Below, piece by piece: positions 1-7,157 of a stretch of 46,147 bases of DNA. The translations under genes and the position numbers were made by a program. The notes beneath the pieces were generated by a model. The model ran no database searches and was not told the DNA's origin. It worked only from the letters and a program-made list of their open reading frames with translations. The number at the start of each line of letters is the position of its first letter. The stretch's first letter is position 1. Source of the DNA: Flavobacterium sp. BFFFF1. GTDB taxonomy: Bacteria > Bacteroidota > Bacteroidia > Flavobacteriales > Flavobacteriaceae. Where the stretch lies: NCBI RefSeq assembly GCF_002256285.1, contig NZ_NKJE01000011.1, positions 1 to 46,147 on the forward strand. The letters run 5' to 3'.

Positions 1-861
1 CAGGATGATGACCATCAATGAGAAGATCAGCAATCCGGGACTAATGGACCTTACCGCCGAATCGAAATGGGCATTGTCAAGACCGGCCGCCATATACAGG
101 TTTAAGTTTGGCGCCACGGCAAACTGTGCCGTATAATAACGTTTTGCGGATCTTTCGAATTGGTGTACGCCTTCCGCCTTACAGTATTTATTCAGGCTAT
201 CCTGGCCCATAATGACTACATTCACCTCAATCAGCGGCGGGTTGATACACAGCCTTTCGGGCCCGACTTTACAGATATAAAATGCATCGAATTTCTTAAG
301 CGGTGACATTTGGCTGAAGAAAGGCGCCATGTCGATGACTCTTTTATCATCAAACGACCTTCGGGCCGCACCCATCCGGAATGTAATGGTACGGGTAAGT
401 TTTACTTTACCGGGAGCGCCGTCGATAACATCAATAGCCTTTATGCCAACGGATTCAATAATGAGTTTTTTACCGTCGATAAACAGGTTTTCAGATTTAA
501 CAGGAGCCTTAGTTTCCTTAGCATTGGTCTTTACTCCTTTCGCCTTATTTTCAGCTTTGGCAGTCGTTTTTGCCGGAACCTGCTTTGCCTCTCTCTTTTT
601 TTCAGGATAGTTGGCAAGCATGAGGCCTTTTTCAGGGTCGTTTATAATCCGGCTTTCCTTTACTGCCTGTGCCTGGTCATCGATATAGCCAAGCAATTGC
701 TCCTGCACATTGCGGAAAACCGCTGCATTCCGATTATCTTCCCTGCCCTGCTGCATCGGTATGATGACCAATATATATCCAGTGATGGCCGTAGCAAGCA
801 CTAGCGCAGTGACAATAGCATAGGCATTGGTTTTGAATAATTGGCGGAGGGAGTTGAGCAT
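1..861 (-). CDS. Membrane-anchored protein with extracytoplasmic domain (3' part outside window)
   Basis: The minus-strand frame is open from ATG at 861 to the window edge: 287 codons with no stop, so the gene is incomplete. I do not recognise the family. A hydrophobic helix at about residues 13-35 is followed by a polar region, a Lys/Ala-rich linker at about 88-123, and a globular part at about 125-270 containing three cysteines. A second hydrophobic stretch begins at about residue 275 and runs to the edge. The topology, two membrane helices flanking an extracytoplasmic domain, resembles a sensor whose cytoplasmic output domain lies beyond the window. That role is inference. It is the last visible gene of the six-gene leftward operon starting at 4307, 47 nt after the preceding stop. 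Confidence 0.75.
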   Translation of the reverse strand, partial: MLNSLRQLFKTNAYAIVTALVLATAITGYILVIIPMQQGREDNRNAAVFRNVQEQLLGYIDDQAQAVKESRIINDPEKGLMLANYPEKKREAKQVPAKTTAKAENKAKGVKTNAKETKAPVKSENLFIDGKKLIIESVGIKAIDVIDGAPGKVKLTRTITFRMGAARRSFDDKRVIDMAPFFSQMSPLKKFDAFYICKVGPERLCINPPLIEVNVVIMGQDSLNKYCKAEGVHQFERSAKRYYTAQFAVAPNLNLYMAAGLDNAHFDSAVRSISPGLLIFSLMVIIL

Positions 862-908
862 AATAAATGTTGATTAACGGACTTATACGAAACAAGTGTG
901 TAATGCGT

Positions 909-1097
909 TCAAGCCCTTTTCAGATACTTTTCAAGAATCTCATGCGATTCAGAGCTATCATCAAAGTCAATATCGTATGATTCATCATACTCATATACTT
1001 CTGTAACTGTACCTTTGCTTCCCTTCGGAAGTTTATCACCTTCTGGATAGTTTCTTTCCTCTGTCAATTCGACACGATCTCCTTTTTTAAATTTCAT
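909..1097 (-). CDS. Small SH3-like/DUF4926-type protein
   Basis: A 62-residue acidic protein with no signal peptide or membrane segment. It opens with FKKGDRVELT, followed by LPKGSKGTVTEVYEYD and a strand-like YDIDFDD. This beta-barrel (SH3/KOW-like) pattern is typical of small DUF4926-like proteins; the function is unknown. It lies 26 nt downstream of the lipoprotein gene ending at 1124 and 47 nt upstream of the partial membrane-protein gene, in the same direction, so it is very probably co-transcribed. Its short length makes the family call tentative, but its position in a tight operon supports it being a real gene. Confidence 0.7.
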   Translation of the reverse strand: MKFKKGDRVELTEERNYPEGDKLPKGSKGTVTEVYEYDESYDIDFDDSSESHEILEKYLKRA

Positions 1098-1123
1098 GGT
1101 GCTGTAGTTTTAGTGTTCCATTA

Positions 1124-2155
1124 TTAATCAAGATTCGCCTTATACATTTCCCAAAACGCTTTGATATCAGCCACTGAAGTTTGCTGTTGGTCCAGGGTTT
1201 TCCCATCAATATTCTCGCCAAGAATCTTCAGCAGCAACTGGCGTTGTGATTCCCGGAATAACTCCTTGCGGTTTGCGAGTTCACTTGTCTTTAGGGGCAA
1301 ATCTTTTACGTCTGTCAGTTCATCAGGATAAAAAGAGTCTGCATTGGCGACACCACCTGACGGCATTCCTGCTATGGAAGCTGCTACATTTACCACCTGG
1401 ACCATTACATCGAAAGTCGCCTGAATCAGTTTGGCGGCATCAACCCGGACACCTTTAATCGAATAATTATTATTGTAACTGTCGGGCATTTCGTTCAGTA
1501 CCACCGCGATATCAGCATTGCCAAAAAACGTGTTGCTGACAGTACGGTTATAAGTGCTTTTCCAAATGTGACTATTCTCTTTCATCGAAATGTACGATAC
1601 CATTTTATCTCCTAACAAATTGGCACGTCCATTATGAAAAACAGCATTTACTTCCGCAAGTCGTATTGTGATTTCACGGATAACTGGCTCTTTTTCTGCC
1701 TCAGTGAGTAAATTACTTTTATCAAGAATGGTTATCATTTTCTGGAATCTCTCCGGTATCAGCAGGTAAATATCGACAGCGTTCTTATATCGCTTATCTA
1801 CCATATGGATATTTGCTGAATCCAATTTCCTAAAAATCGTATCAACTGCGGCATTGTAGTTTCTTTTGAAGTTGGAATCCTTTTCACGAGCATCTTTAGC
1901 AATCAACCTTCCAGCTTTTATCCGTTCTTCAGTAATCTCATTGTGTTTCATGATAATCCTGTCTTTTTCAGCAATTATTTTTGCTCCCGTCAAGGGCTGC
2001 AATGCTCTTTTATATTGAAACGCAAGCTTTTCAAACTGATCGATCCCATCATGAATTTTCTTTAATGCTATAGGATTGGCCGTACTTACATTTACTCGAA
2101 GGCTGGTACAGCCGATGCACACGGCAACTATCAATATCCCAATAATTGTTTTCAT
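1124..2155 (-). CDS. Predicted lipoprotein of unknown function
   Basis: A 343-residue protein. An ATG further upstream in frame (2218) would run into the preceding gene. The start at 2155 gives a clean lipoprotein signal peptide with lipobox VCIGC at residues 12-16, so I chose it. The mature protein is mostly helical, with charged amphipathic stretches (about 25-170), and resembles no family I can name. It begins 1 nt after the stop of the upstream lipoprotein gene, which suggests translational coupling and a shared function at the inner face of the outer membrane or in the periplasm. Confidence 0.8.
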   Translation of the reverse strand: MKTIIGILIVAVCIGCTSLRVNVSTANPIALKKIHDGIDQFEKLAFQYKRALQPLTGAKIIAEKDRIIMKHNEITEERIKAGRLIAKDAREKDSNFKRNYNAAVDTIFRKLDSANIHMVDKRYKNAVDIYLLIPERFQKMITILDKSNLLTEAEKEPVIREITIRLAEVNAVFHNGRANLLGDKMVSYISMKENSHIWKSTYNRTVSNTFFGNADIAVVLNEMPDSYNNNYSIKGVRVDAAKLIQATFDVMVQVVNVAASIAGMPSGGVANADSFYPDELTDVKDLPLKTSELANRKELFRESQRQLLLKILGENIDGKTLDQQQTSVADIKAFWEMYKANLD

Positions 2156-2156
2156 A

Positions 2157-2780
2157 TTAACTTTGTTTTTTGAGCAACCATTTGTATAATAAATCCAGTG
2201 TATTTGGAGTGTCTTCACCGGGATACATTTTGGAAAGTTCGCTTTTTACAAATTGTATGTATCGTTCCTCTATCTGTGCTTCATTTAAGCCGGCACTGTC
2301 AGTCAGCAGGTTTGCCTCGACACGCATTTTGAACATTTCAATCTTATTGTCAACTTCAGAGCGTTCCGCTTTTATTGCGGCTGACTGCTCTATCTTGTCT
2401 TTGTTTGCCAATAATGCGACAGAATTCATCGTCGTTTTATTTTTAACGATATTGCTGAAACCGTTTGCAATGGCATCTGAATTACTCGACAATAGCAAAA
2501 CCAATTCCTTATTCTGATCTGCCGGATTTGTAGCGCCAACCGGCATAAACCTTGCTTTTTCAGGCTGCCCCAACTCTCCAAAATACTCCTGTATGGAAGT
2601 TCGGTCATAGTAACCGGAGACATATCTTGAGCTCGAAAGGAAGGAATAACCCCTGACTTCCACTTTATAGTAATTCGCCACGGGTTCGAGGGTATCCTTA
2701 AAATAATGGGTTTCTTTAAATGAGGAACAGGAGTTAAATGAGAATGCCAGTCCCAGACAGTAAAATATTATATATCTCAT
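2157..2780 (-). CDS. Predicted small lipoprotein of unknown function
   Basis: A 207-residue protein with a short hydrophobic leader followed by FNSCSS, a plausible lipobox with Cys18 lipidated. The mature part has a beta-rich N-terminal half and a helical C-terminal half (about 110-205) with high charge. No family is recognised. It is coupled to the next lipoprotein gene (1 nt apart). The 60-nt gap upstream separates it from the lysozyme-like gene, and all genes here read leftwards. Lipidation is predicted from the motif only. Confidence 0.75.
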   Translation of the reverse strand: MRYIIFYCLGLAFSFNSCSSFKETHYFKDTLEPVANYYKVEVRGYSFLSSSRYVSGYYDRTSIQEYFGELGQPEKARFMPVGATNPADQNKELVLLLSSNSDAIANGFSNIVKNKTTMNSVALLANKDKIEQSAAIKAERSEVDNKIEMFKMRVEANLLTDSAGLNEAQIEERYIQFVKSELSKMYPGEDTPNTLDLLYKWLLKKQS

Positions 2781-2840
2781 ATCGTGATTTTTTCCCGGGT
2801 GTTACCCGCGTAAATTATAAAACAAAAGTGTTGTGTCGTA

Positions 2841-3614
2841 TTATACCCTCCTCGGATCGCCTATCAAATACTCGCCGCTCCATTTGAACCAGGCATCAGA
2901 AGTGTTCTGTCCTGCTTTTCCATCAGCAGTCAATGCACTACCATTCTTATTTAGCAATTCCTGAAGTACTTTAGCTTCAACAGTCACCGTGCCGGTATAG
3001 TATTTTACCAGTTTTCCGGCTTTTATGATTTGCTGTTTAGGCGTTTCGGGTCCGATGCCAATGGTACCATTCTCAACCAAGCGTTTGAGTAATGCGACAA
3101 CACCACATTGTTTGGAAACCAATTCCGGATCGTATTTCCCATCGCTCGCATATTTGCCTTTGGTATATTTGTCAGTGTAACTCCACAGATACGGTGACGG
3201 CAATCCTTTCTTAAAATATCCGAGTCCATTGTATGCTTCTATGCGGTACAGCATTTCCCCGAGGCTCCAATCTGTAACTTTATGAAAGTTCTTTCCTTTC
3301 ATCGCATCGGTCGCGCTGTATTCCCAGGTAAATGGCGGATTGCCTGAAACAGGTTGCCCAGCGGGAACATGTACCGTCCTCGCTGTCAGTGGATCGCCGT
3401 TGTGCAGGTGGCCATTGAAATTCAGGCCGACTTCCATGTTATGTAAGACGCCGATAACGTACCATGGCATGTTTAATGGTCCGGCTACCGCTTCGTAACG
3501 CGCCTTATTTGCAGTAATCTTGTCGACTGCCTTATTAATTTCGACGAGTTTTACAGGATTGTACTTGCAGGTATTGAATTTACTTTCGTAGTCTGCTTTT
3601 TGTTGTGGTGTCAT
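2841..3614 (-). CDS. Lysozyme-like protein with C-terminal tail
   Basis: A 257-residue protein. Residues about 30-175 match the pattern of a lysozyme-like family found in phage endolysins and bacterial operons: WYVIGVLHNMEVGLNFNGHL, then NGDPLTARTVHVPAGQP, FTWEYSATDAM and PSPYLWSYTDKYTKGKY. In this family the Glu after the His (the HxxE-like element, here HNME) is the likely general acid; that role is family knowledge, not shown here. The C-terminal 60 residues (TVEAKVLQELLNKNG, then DGKAGQNTSDAW) look like a peptidoglycan-binding domain of the type-1 repeat sort. No signal peptide is visible. It is the second gene of the operon, 30 nt after the upstream gene. Confidence 0.7.
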   Translation of the reverse strand: MTPQQKADYESKFNTCKYNPVKLVEINKAVDKITANKARYEAVAGPLNMPWYVIGVLHNMEVGLNFNGHLHNGDPLTARTVHVPAGQPVSGNPPFTWEYSATDAMKGKNFHKVTDWSLGEMLYRIEAYNGLGYFKKGLPSPYLWSYTDKYTKGKYASDGKYDPELVSKQCGVVALLKRLVENGTIGIGPETPKQQIIKAGKLVKYYTGTVTVEAKVLQELLNKNGSALTADGKAGQNTSDAWFKWSGEYLIGDPRRV

Positions 3615-3644
3615 CGTATTTGGTTTTGGTGGTTTAATGTTGGT

Positions 3645-4307
3645 TTAGCTTACCGATTCCGCAGCATAAGACTCGAAGCCGAAGAACGAGTAATCAATGG
3701 TCATGTTTCCGGTTGTGTCTTTCGAGCCAATAACTTCGCGATTCCCATGAGGATAGTCAAGTCCCCGGATAAATGAGCACAGGTAATACCCCACCTGATC
3801 GTCCTTATCATTAGCCGATAGTCCAAATGCAGTCTTTGAGACAAACTTATAAATTGCGGTAATGGATTCTGTTACCGGATCAGCCGTAGCCGCGAGCTTT
3901 GCAATGGTTCCTATAAGACTGCTTACATTGTCTTCAGTAAGTACCGTTTGCAGTAATGCAGCGGTGTCGCGTGTTTTCTTATCACTTTCTACCGCAAGAA
4001 TCATCCAACTGAAATCTTCCGGAATGATTTTACTTTTATAAACTATGTAACCAGTGTCGCCGAAAGTAATGACACTGTTGTCGCGTACTTTCGCTATCGG
4101 CATCATAATCCTGGAATTCACGACTTTCTCGATTGCGGAACGAACAGCAGCTGCCTTTTGTTCATCGTCATTGGTATCGAAGAATTTTTGCAATGACGGA
4201 AAATCATCTTCTGAATAATTGATAAAACTCATTAGTTGGACTTCACCTTTCCCCAGCAGCTCGCCATTCTTTTTAAGACTGACTTTATTGATTCTCACAT
4301 AAAACAT
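3645..4307 (-). CDS. Conserved hypothetical protein, first gene of envelope operon
   Basis: A 220-residue protein without signal peptide or membrane helix. The N-terminus (FYVRINKVSLKKNGELLGKG) resembles a C2-like or other beta-sandwich protein that describes a binding partner or membrane. The C-terminus (QVGYYLCSFIRGLDYPHGN, then DTTGNMTIDYSFFGFES) is a distinctive conserved-looking tail. I recognise the architecture only vaguely and assign no function. It is the first gene behind the predicted promoter at 4334-4341, with a leader of about 20 nt, and precedes the lysozyme-like gene by 30 nt. Neighbours suggest a role connected with the cell envelope. Confidence 0.7.
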   Translation of the reverse strand: MFYVRINKVSLKKNGELLGKGEVQLMSFINYSEDDFPSLQKFFDTNDDEQKAAAVRSAIEKVVNSRIMMPIAKVRDNSVITFGDTGYIVYKSKIIPEDFSWMILAVESDKKTRDTAALLQTVLTEDNVSSLIGTIAKLAATADPVTESITAIYKFVSKTAFGLSANDKDDQVGYYLCSFIRGLDYPHGNREVIGSKDTTGNMTIDYSFFGFESYAAESVS

Positions 4308-4333
4308 ATTTTCATTATTTAATTGGTCTGCAT

Positions 4334-4341
4334 CAAATATA
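4334..4341 (-). promoter_or_regulatory. Predicted -7 box of the envelope operon
   Basis: The minus strand reads TATATTTG, an exact match to the Bacteroidetes -7 consensus TAnnTTTG, about 27 nt upstream of the ATG at 4307. The -33 TTTG element is not exact: a T-rich stretch lies at a suitable distance. This is the only good promoter seen for the six genes to the left. Confidence 0.55.
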
Positions 4342-4360
4342 AGCAGTTGATAATCAATAA

Positions 4361-4384
4361 AAAATACCCGCTACAGGGTATTTT
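4361..4384. terminator. Bidirectional intrinsic terminator-like hairpin in a divergent intergenic region
   Basis: AAAATACCC pairs with GGGTATTTT around the loop GCTACA. A run of T follows on the plus strand and a run of T (the plus-strand A run) on the minus strand, so it could terminate in either direction. It is unusual because it sits between the divergent genes at 4307 (minus) and 4576 (plus), where no annotated gene needs termination. Confidence 0.55.
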
Positions 4385-4389
4385 TTTTC

Positions 4390-4515
4390 CAATTAACAAT
4401 GAATAATTAACAATTAATAATTCGCAGGCCAGGCAACCGGGGTAGTATTCAGTATCCATTATCAACCGTCCTTTGTCAATTATTAATTATTAACTGTCAA
4501 TTATTAATTATTAGC
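4390..4515. repeat. AT-rich direct and inverted repeats
   Basis: A 19-nt unit, TGTCAATTATTAATTATTA, occurs twice in tandem (4474-4492 and 4495-4513). A near-inverted counterpart built from AATTAACAAT and AATTAATAATT lies at 4391-4432. Between them is a less AT-rich core (about 4433-4473). The arrangement resembles a small inverted-repeat element or its remnant. It carries no ORF of its own. Confidence 0.5.
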
Positions 4516-4575
4516 GGCTTATTCCTTAGCCGTTCCAATTATCTTTTTATTTTTGCCAAAACAAAAACTGCCATT

Positions 4576-5184
4576 ATGCTGATTATAGGAATCGCCGGAG
4601 GAACGGGTAGCGGGAAAACAACCGTAGTACATCAGATCATGAATGAATTGCCACAAACGGAAGTCGGCATCATTTCCCAGGATTCTTACTATCGCGAAAA
4701 CAACAATCTTTCGTTTGATGAGCGGGCGCTGATTAACTTTGACCATCCCCGCGCCATTGATTTTGAATTGCTTGTCGCACAGCTCAAAGACCTGAAAGCC
4801 GGTAAAACCGTAAACCAGCCTGTGTACTCGTTCGTTACGCACAACCGAACCGACGACACCATCGCCACACATCCGCGCAAAGTAATGATTGTAGAAGGGA
4901 TCCTGATCCTTGCCAACCCAGAGCTGCGCGAAATGTTTGACATTAAGATTTATGTACACGCCGACTCAGACGAACGCCTGATTCGACGCCTGAAACGCGA
5001 CATCGCGGAACGTGGGCGCGACATGCATGAGGTCTTGAACCGCTATCAAACAACTTTAAAACCGATGCACGAACAGTTTATCGAACCAACAAAGGCGTTT
5101 GCAGATATTATTATCCCAAATGACAAATACAATACCGTGGCCATTGATGTGGTCCGGGCAGTTATTAACCAACGTATTCTTTAA
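4576..5184 (+). CDS. udk: Uridine kinase
   Basis: This enzyme phosphorylates uridine and cytidine to UMP and CMP with ATP or GTP in pyrimidine salvage, in the cytoplasm. The 202-residue length is normal for Udk. The P-loop GGTGSGKT is at residues 8-15. Family motifs follow: SQDSYY, then FDHPRAIDFELL, QPVYSFVTHNR, VEGILIL and IRRLKRDIAERGRD. The ATG at 4576 lies 24 nt behind a TATTTTG sequence resembling a -7 box (one base short of consensus). The DivIC-like gene follows in the same direction after a repeat and is probably co-transcribed. The assignment is secure. Confidence 0.95.
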   Translation: MLIIGIAGGTGSGKTTVVHQIMNELPQTEVGIISQDSYYRENNNLSFDERALINFDHPRAIDFELLVAQLKDLKAGKTVNQPVYSFVTHNRTDDTIATHPRKVMIVEGILILANPELREMFDIKIYVHADSDERLIRRLKRDIAERGRDMHEVLNRYQTTLKPMHEQFIEPTKAFADIIIPNDKYNTVAIDVVRAVINQRIL

Positions 5185-5190
5185 ATATGA

Positions 5191-5251
5191 ATTGCGGATT
5201 GAGAATTTCAAACGTCGTCGACTCCAAATTCTCAATTCTAAATTCTCAATT
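5191..5251. repeat. Dispersed intergenic repeat, copy 1 (ATTGCGGATTGAGA family)
   Basis: The 14-mer ATTGCGGATTGAGA at 5191-5204 recurs exactly at 33805-33818. Here it forms an imperfect inverted repeat with two direct copies of AAATTCTCAATT (5226-5237 and 5240-5251) that end just before the ATG of the next gene. Translating through it from an upstream ATG (5187) would give a repetitive low-quality peptide, so the repeat argues for the downstream start. Confidence 0.5.
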
Positions 5252-5252
5252 A

Positions 5253-5591
5253 ATGAAAAACCCGCTAAAAAATAGCCTTGAAAAACGTCCGTTGCTGCGC
5301 TTCCTGAGCAACCGGTATGTTTTGGTTTTGCTGTTTTTTGCGGTGTGGATGTTGTTTTTGGATAACTATTCCTGGCTAAACCACAGGCTGCTTGACAAGG
5401 ACATTGACGAACTCGAGGATAACAAGCATTACTACGAGGACGAAATCAAGAAGGATGTACGAAACATCAAAATCCTGAAAGACTCGAATCAGATTGAGAA
5501 ATTTGCCCGCGAGAAGTACTATATGAAACGCGACAGCGAGGACATTTACATCATCGAGTTTGAAGGTGACACGGTGAAGAAGGATTTTTAA
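5253..5591 (+). CDS. Septum formation initiator family protein (DivIC/FtsB-like)
   Basis: A 112-residue bitopic membrane protein. A short basic N-terminus is followed by a transmembrane helix at about residues 20-38 (YVLVLLFFAVWMLFLDNY) and a coiled-coil region (about 45-90: LDKDIDELEDNKHYYEDEI). The tail is YYMKRDSEDIYIIEFEGD, typical of the FtsB/DivIC family, which links FtsL and FtsQ in the divisome. I chose the ATG at 5253 because the longer frame would read through a repeat. It lies downstream of udk in the same direction and is convergent with the GH13 gene, only 6 bp separating the stops, so no separate terminator fits between them. Confidence 0.85.
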   Translation: MKNPLKNSLEKRPLLRFLSNRYVLVLLFFAVWMLFLDNYSWLNHRLLDKDIDELEDNKHYYEDEIKKDVRNIKILKDSNQIEKFAREKYYMKRDSEDIYIIEFEGDTVKKDF

Positions 5592-5597
5592 ACGCTC

Positions 5598-7157
5598 TTA
5601 TTTTACTTTTTTGTGACTTCCCGTGAAATTTGACTTCTTTGTTGATTTGACTTCGGATTTAACGATCATAATCCCATAAGCACTTATTTTTTTCTTTCCG
5701 TTTTCGTTTTGGAAATCGCTTTTGCCGTACACCACCTCTCCCAAATGGTTTTCACCAATTTCAAAAAGCTGTGGTTGCGCGGAAAGGTTCACCACAACGA
5801 TGTAATTTGCCCTGGAAAAAGTCAGGACGTACGGATTATCGTTAATAACCTTGCGATACGAACCCGCAGTAAAACCCAGATTTGAACTACGCCATCGCAA
5901 TATTCCTTTATAAAAATTCCAAAGCGATTTCGGATCATTCTTTTGCTCTTCGAGCGAAATGCCGTCGTTTGGCATTTGATTTCTTTTGTCCCACCAAACC
6001 CCGGTGTCTTTGTACCAAAGCGGCATTCCTTTCCCGTCGGAAGCATACCAGTCGAACGCCTCCCGTACGGGGATGTCATTCCCATCATTCGTGCCAAACT
6101 GTTCATGCTTTCCTTTCATCCCGATTTCCTGGCCATAATAAATGGAAGGAATTCCGCCTATTAACAACTGTATCGCAGCGGCGACTTTTGCTTTTGCCAA
6201 AGTCATATCGTCGTGTGACGCAAAGCGGTTTGTGTCGTGGTTTTCGAGGAAGACGAGCTGGTTTTTTCCTTTTGGATTGTAATTGAACGTGCTGTCTGCG
6301 GCTTTTTCGATTTCGGCTTTGTCAAATTTTGGAATCGCAAAGGCGAGGCGGAAGGCAAACACCTCATCAACCGAACCGTTCGTGAGGTAATCATGTCCAT
6401 AAGAAGCCCAGTTTGCCTGTTCCGCAATGATTTTAATTTCTGGGTTCACCGCCGTTAATCCTGTCAGGACCGGTGTCCAGAAATCGGCAAAAAGATTCGT
6501 CAGCCTCTTCATATTGTCCAGGTTGTCCATCATGTGATCCAGACGGAAACCATCAACCCCGTCGTCAAATTTCCCGTCGTTGTTCGGGTCGATCCAATAT
6601 TGCAATACCTTTTCGGTATATGCCTTTACGTTTTCAGACTTCATGTTGACCACGGCGATCTGCTGCTTGCTATTGTCGTATAGGGTGAACTCCGGAACGC
6701 CGTAAAAATAAACCGGCTTTTTGTTTTCCGCATCATCATACAACAGATACTCAGAAAATACCGACTTTGGATTGCCAAAGGAATCCTTGAACCACGGATG
6801 TGTGCCTGCCACATATTGCATTTCCACATCCTGGTAGATTTTCATCTTCCGTTTGTGGACTTCCCTGACCAAATCGAGATAGTTTTTCATTGTGCCGTAT
6901 TCCGGATCGATTTTTTCAAAATCCTGTGCAAAATAATTATGGTAAAAATCTGAAACGTACAAGGGCGTCAGCAGAATAGACGTTACACCCAAATCCTGTA
7001 GGTAATCCAGTTTTTGGTTGATGCCGTTCAAATCGCCATTACCATCGTTGTCAGCGTCGAAGAAACTGCGCTGGAATACGTGGTAAATAACTTCGTCCTG
7101 TGCGACTGCCGTTTGCAGGCATAGGAAAGCAAATAAGATCATTCCTTTAAATTTCAT
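5598..7157 (-). CDS. Secreted alpha-amylase family glycoside hydrolase (GH13)
   Basis: A 519-residue protein with a signal peptide (cleavage predicted near residue 19, TAVAQ). The GH13 barrel is evident. Region II GFRLDH places the nucleophile at Asp207; IIAEQ gives the acid/base Glu246; and ENHDTNR gives the transition-state stabiliser Asp308. IPSIYYGQEIGM (about 336-347) is also typical. It acts on alpha-glucosidic bonds outside the cytoplasm; the exact substrate and the balance between hydrolysis and transfer cannot be read from sequence. Its start overlaps the stop of the GH127 gene by 4 nt (ATGA), so the two are translationally coupled in the operon read from 10777. Confidence 0.9.
   Translation of the reverse strand: MKFKGMILFAFLCLQTAVAQDEVIYHVFQRSFFDADNDGNGDLNGINQKLDYLQDLGVTSILLTPLYVSDFYHNYFAQDFEKIDPEYGTMKNYLDLVREVHKRKMKIYQDVEMQYVAGTHPWFKDSFGNPKSVFSEYLLYDDAENKKPVYFYGVPEFTLYDNSKQQIAVVNMKSENVKAYTEKVLQYWIDPNNDGKFDDGVDGFRLDHMMDNLDNMKRLTNLFADFWTPVLTGLTAVNPEIKIIAEQANWASYGHDYLTNGSVDEVFAFRLAFAIPKFDKAEIEKAADSTFNYNPKGKNQLVFLENHDTNRFASHDDMTLAKAKVAAAIQLLIGGIPSIYYGQEIGMKGKHEQFGTNDGNDIPVREAFDWYASDGKGMPLWYKDTGVWWDKRNQMPNDGISLEEQKNDPKSLWNFYKGILRWRSSNLGFTAGSYRKVINDNPYVLTFSRANYIVVVNLSAQPQLFEIGENHLGEVVYGKSDFQNENGKKKISAYGIMIVKSEVKSTKKSNFTGSHKKVK

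Noticed and set aside
310..804. Plus-strand 164-codon reading frame
   Set aside because: It lies antisense to the partial membrane-protein gene at 1-861, which has coherent signal/transmembrane features, and its own sequence looks random.
2796..2808. Small hairpin CGGGT-GTT-ACCCG upstream of a lipoprotein gene
   Set aside because: The stem is only 5 bp and neither strand has a T run after it. It may be chance.
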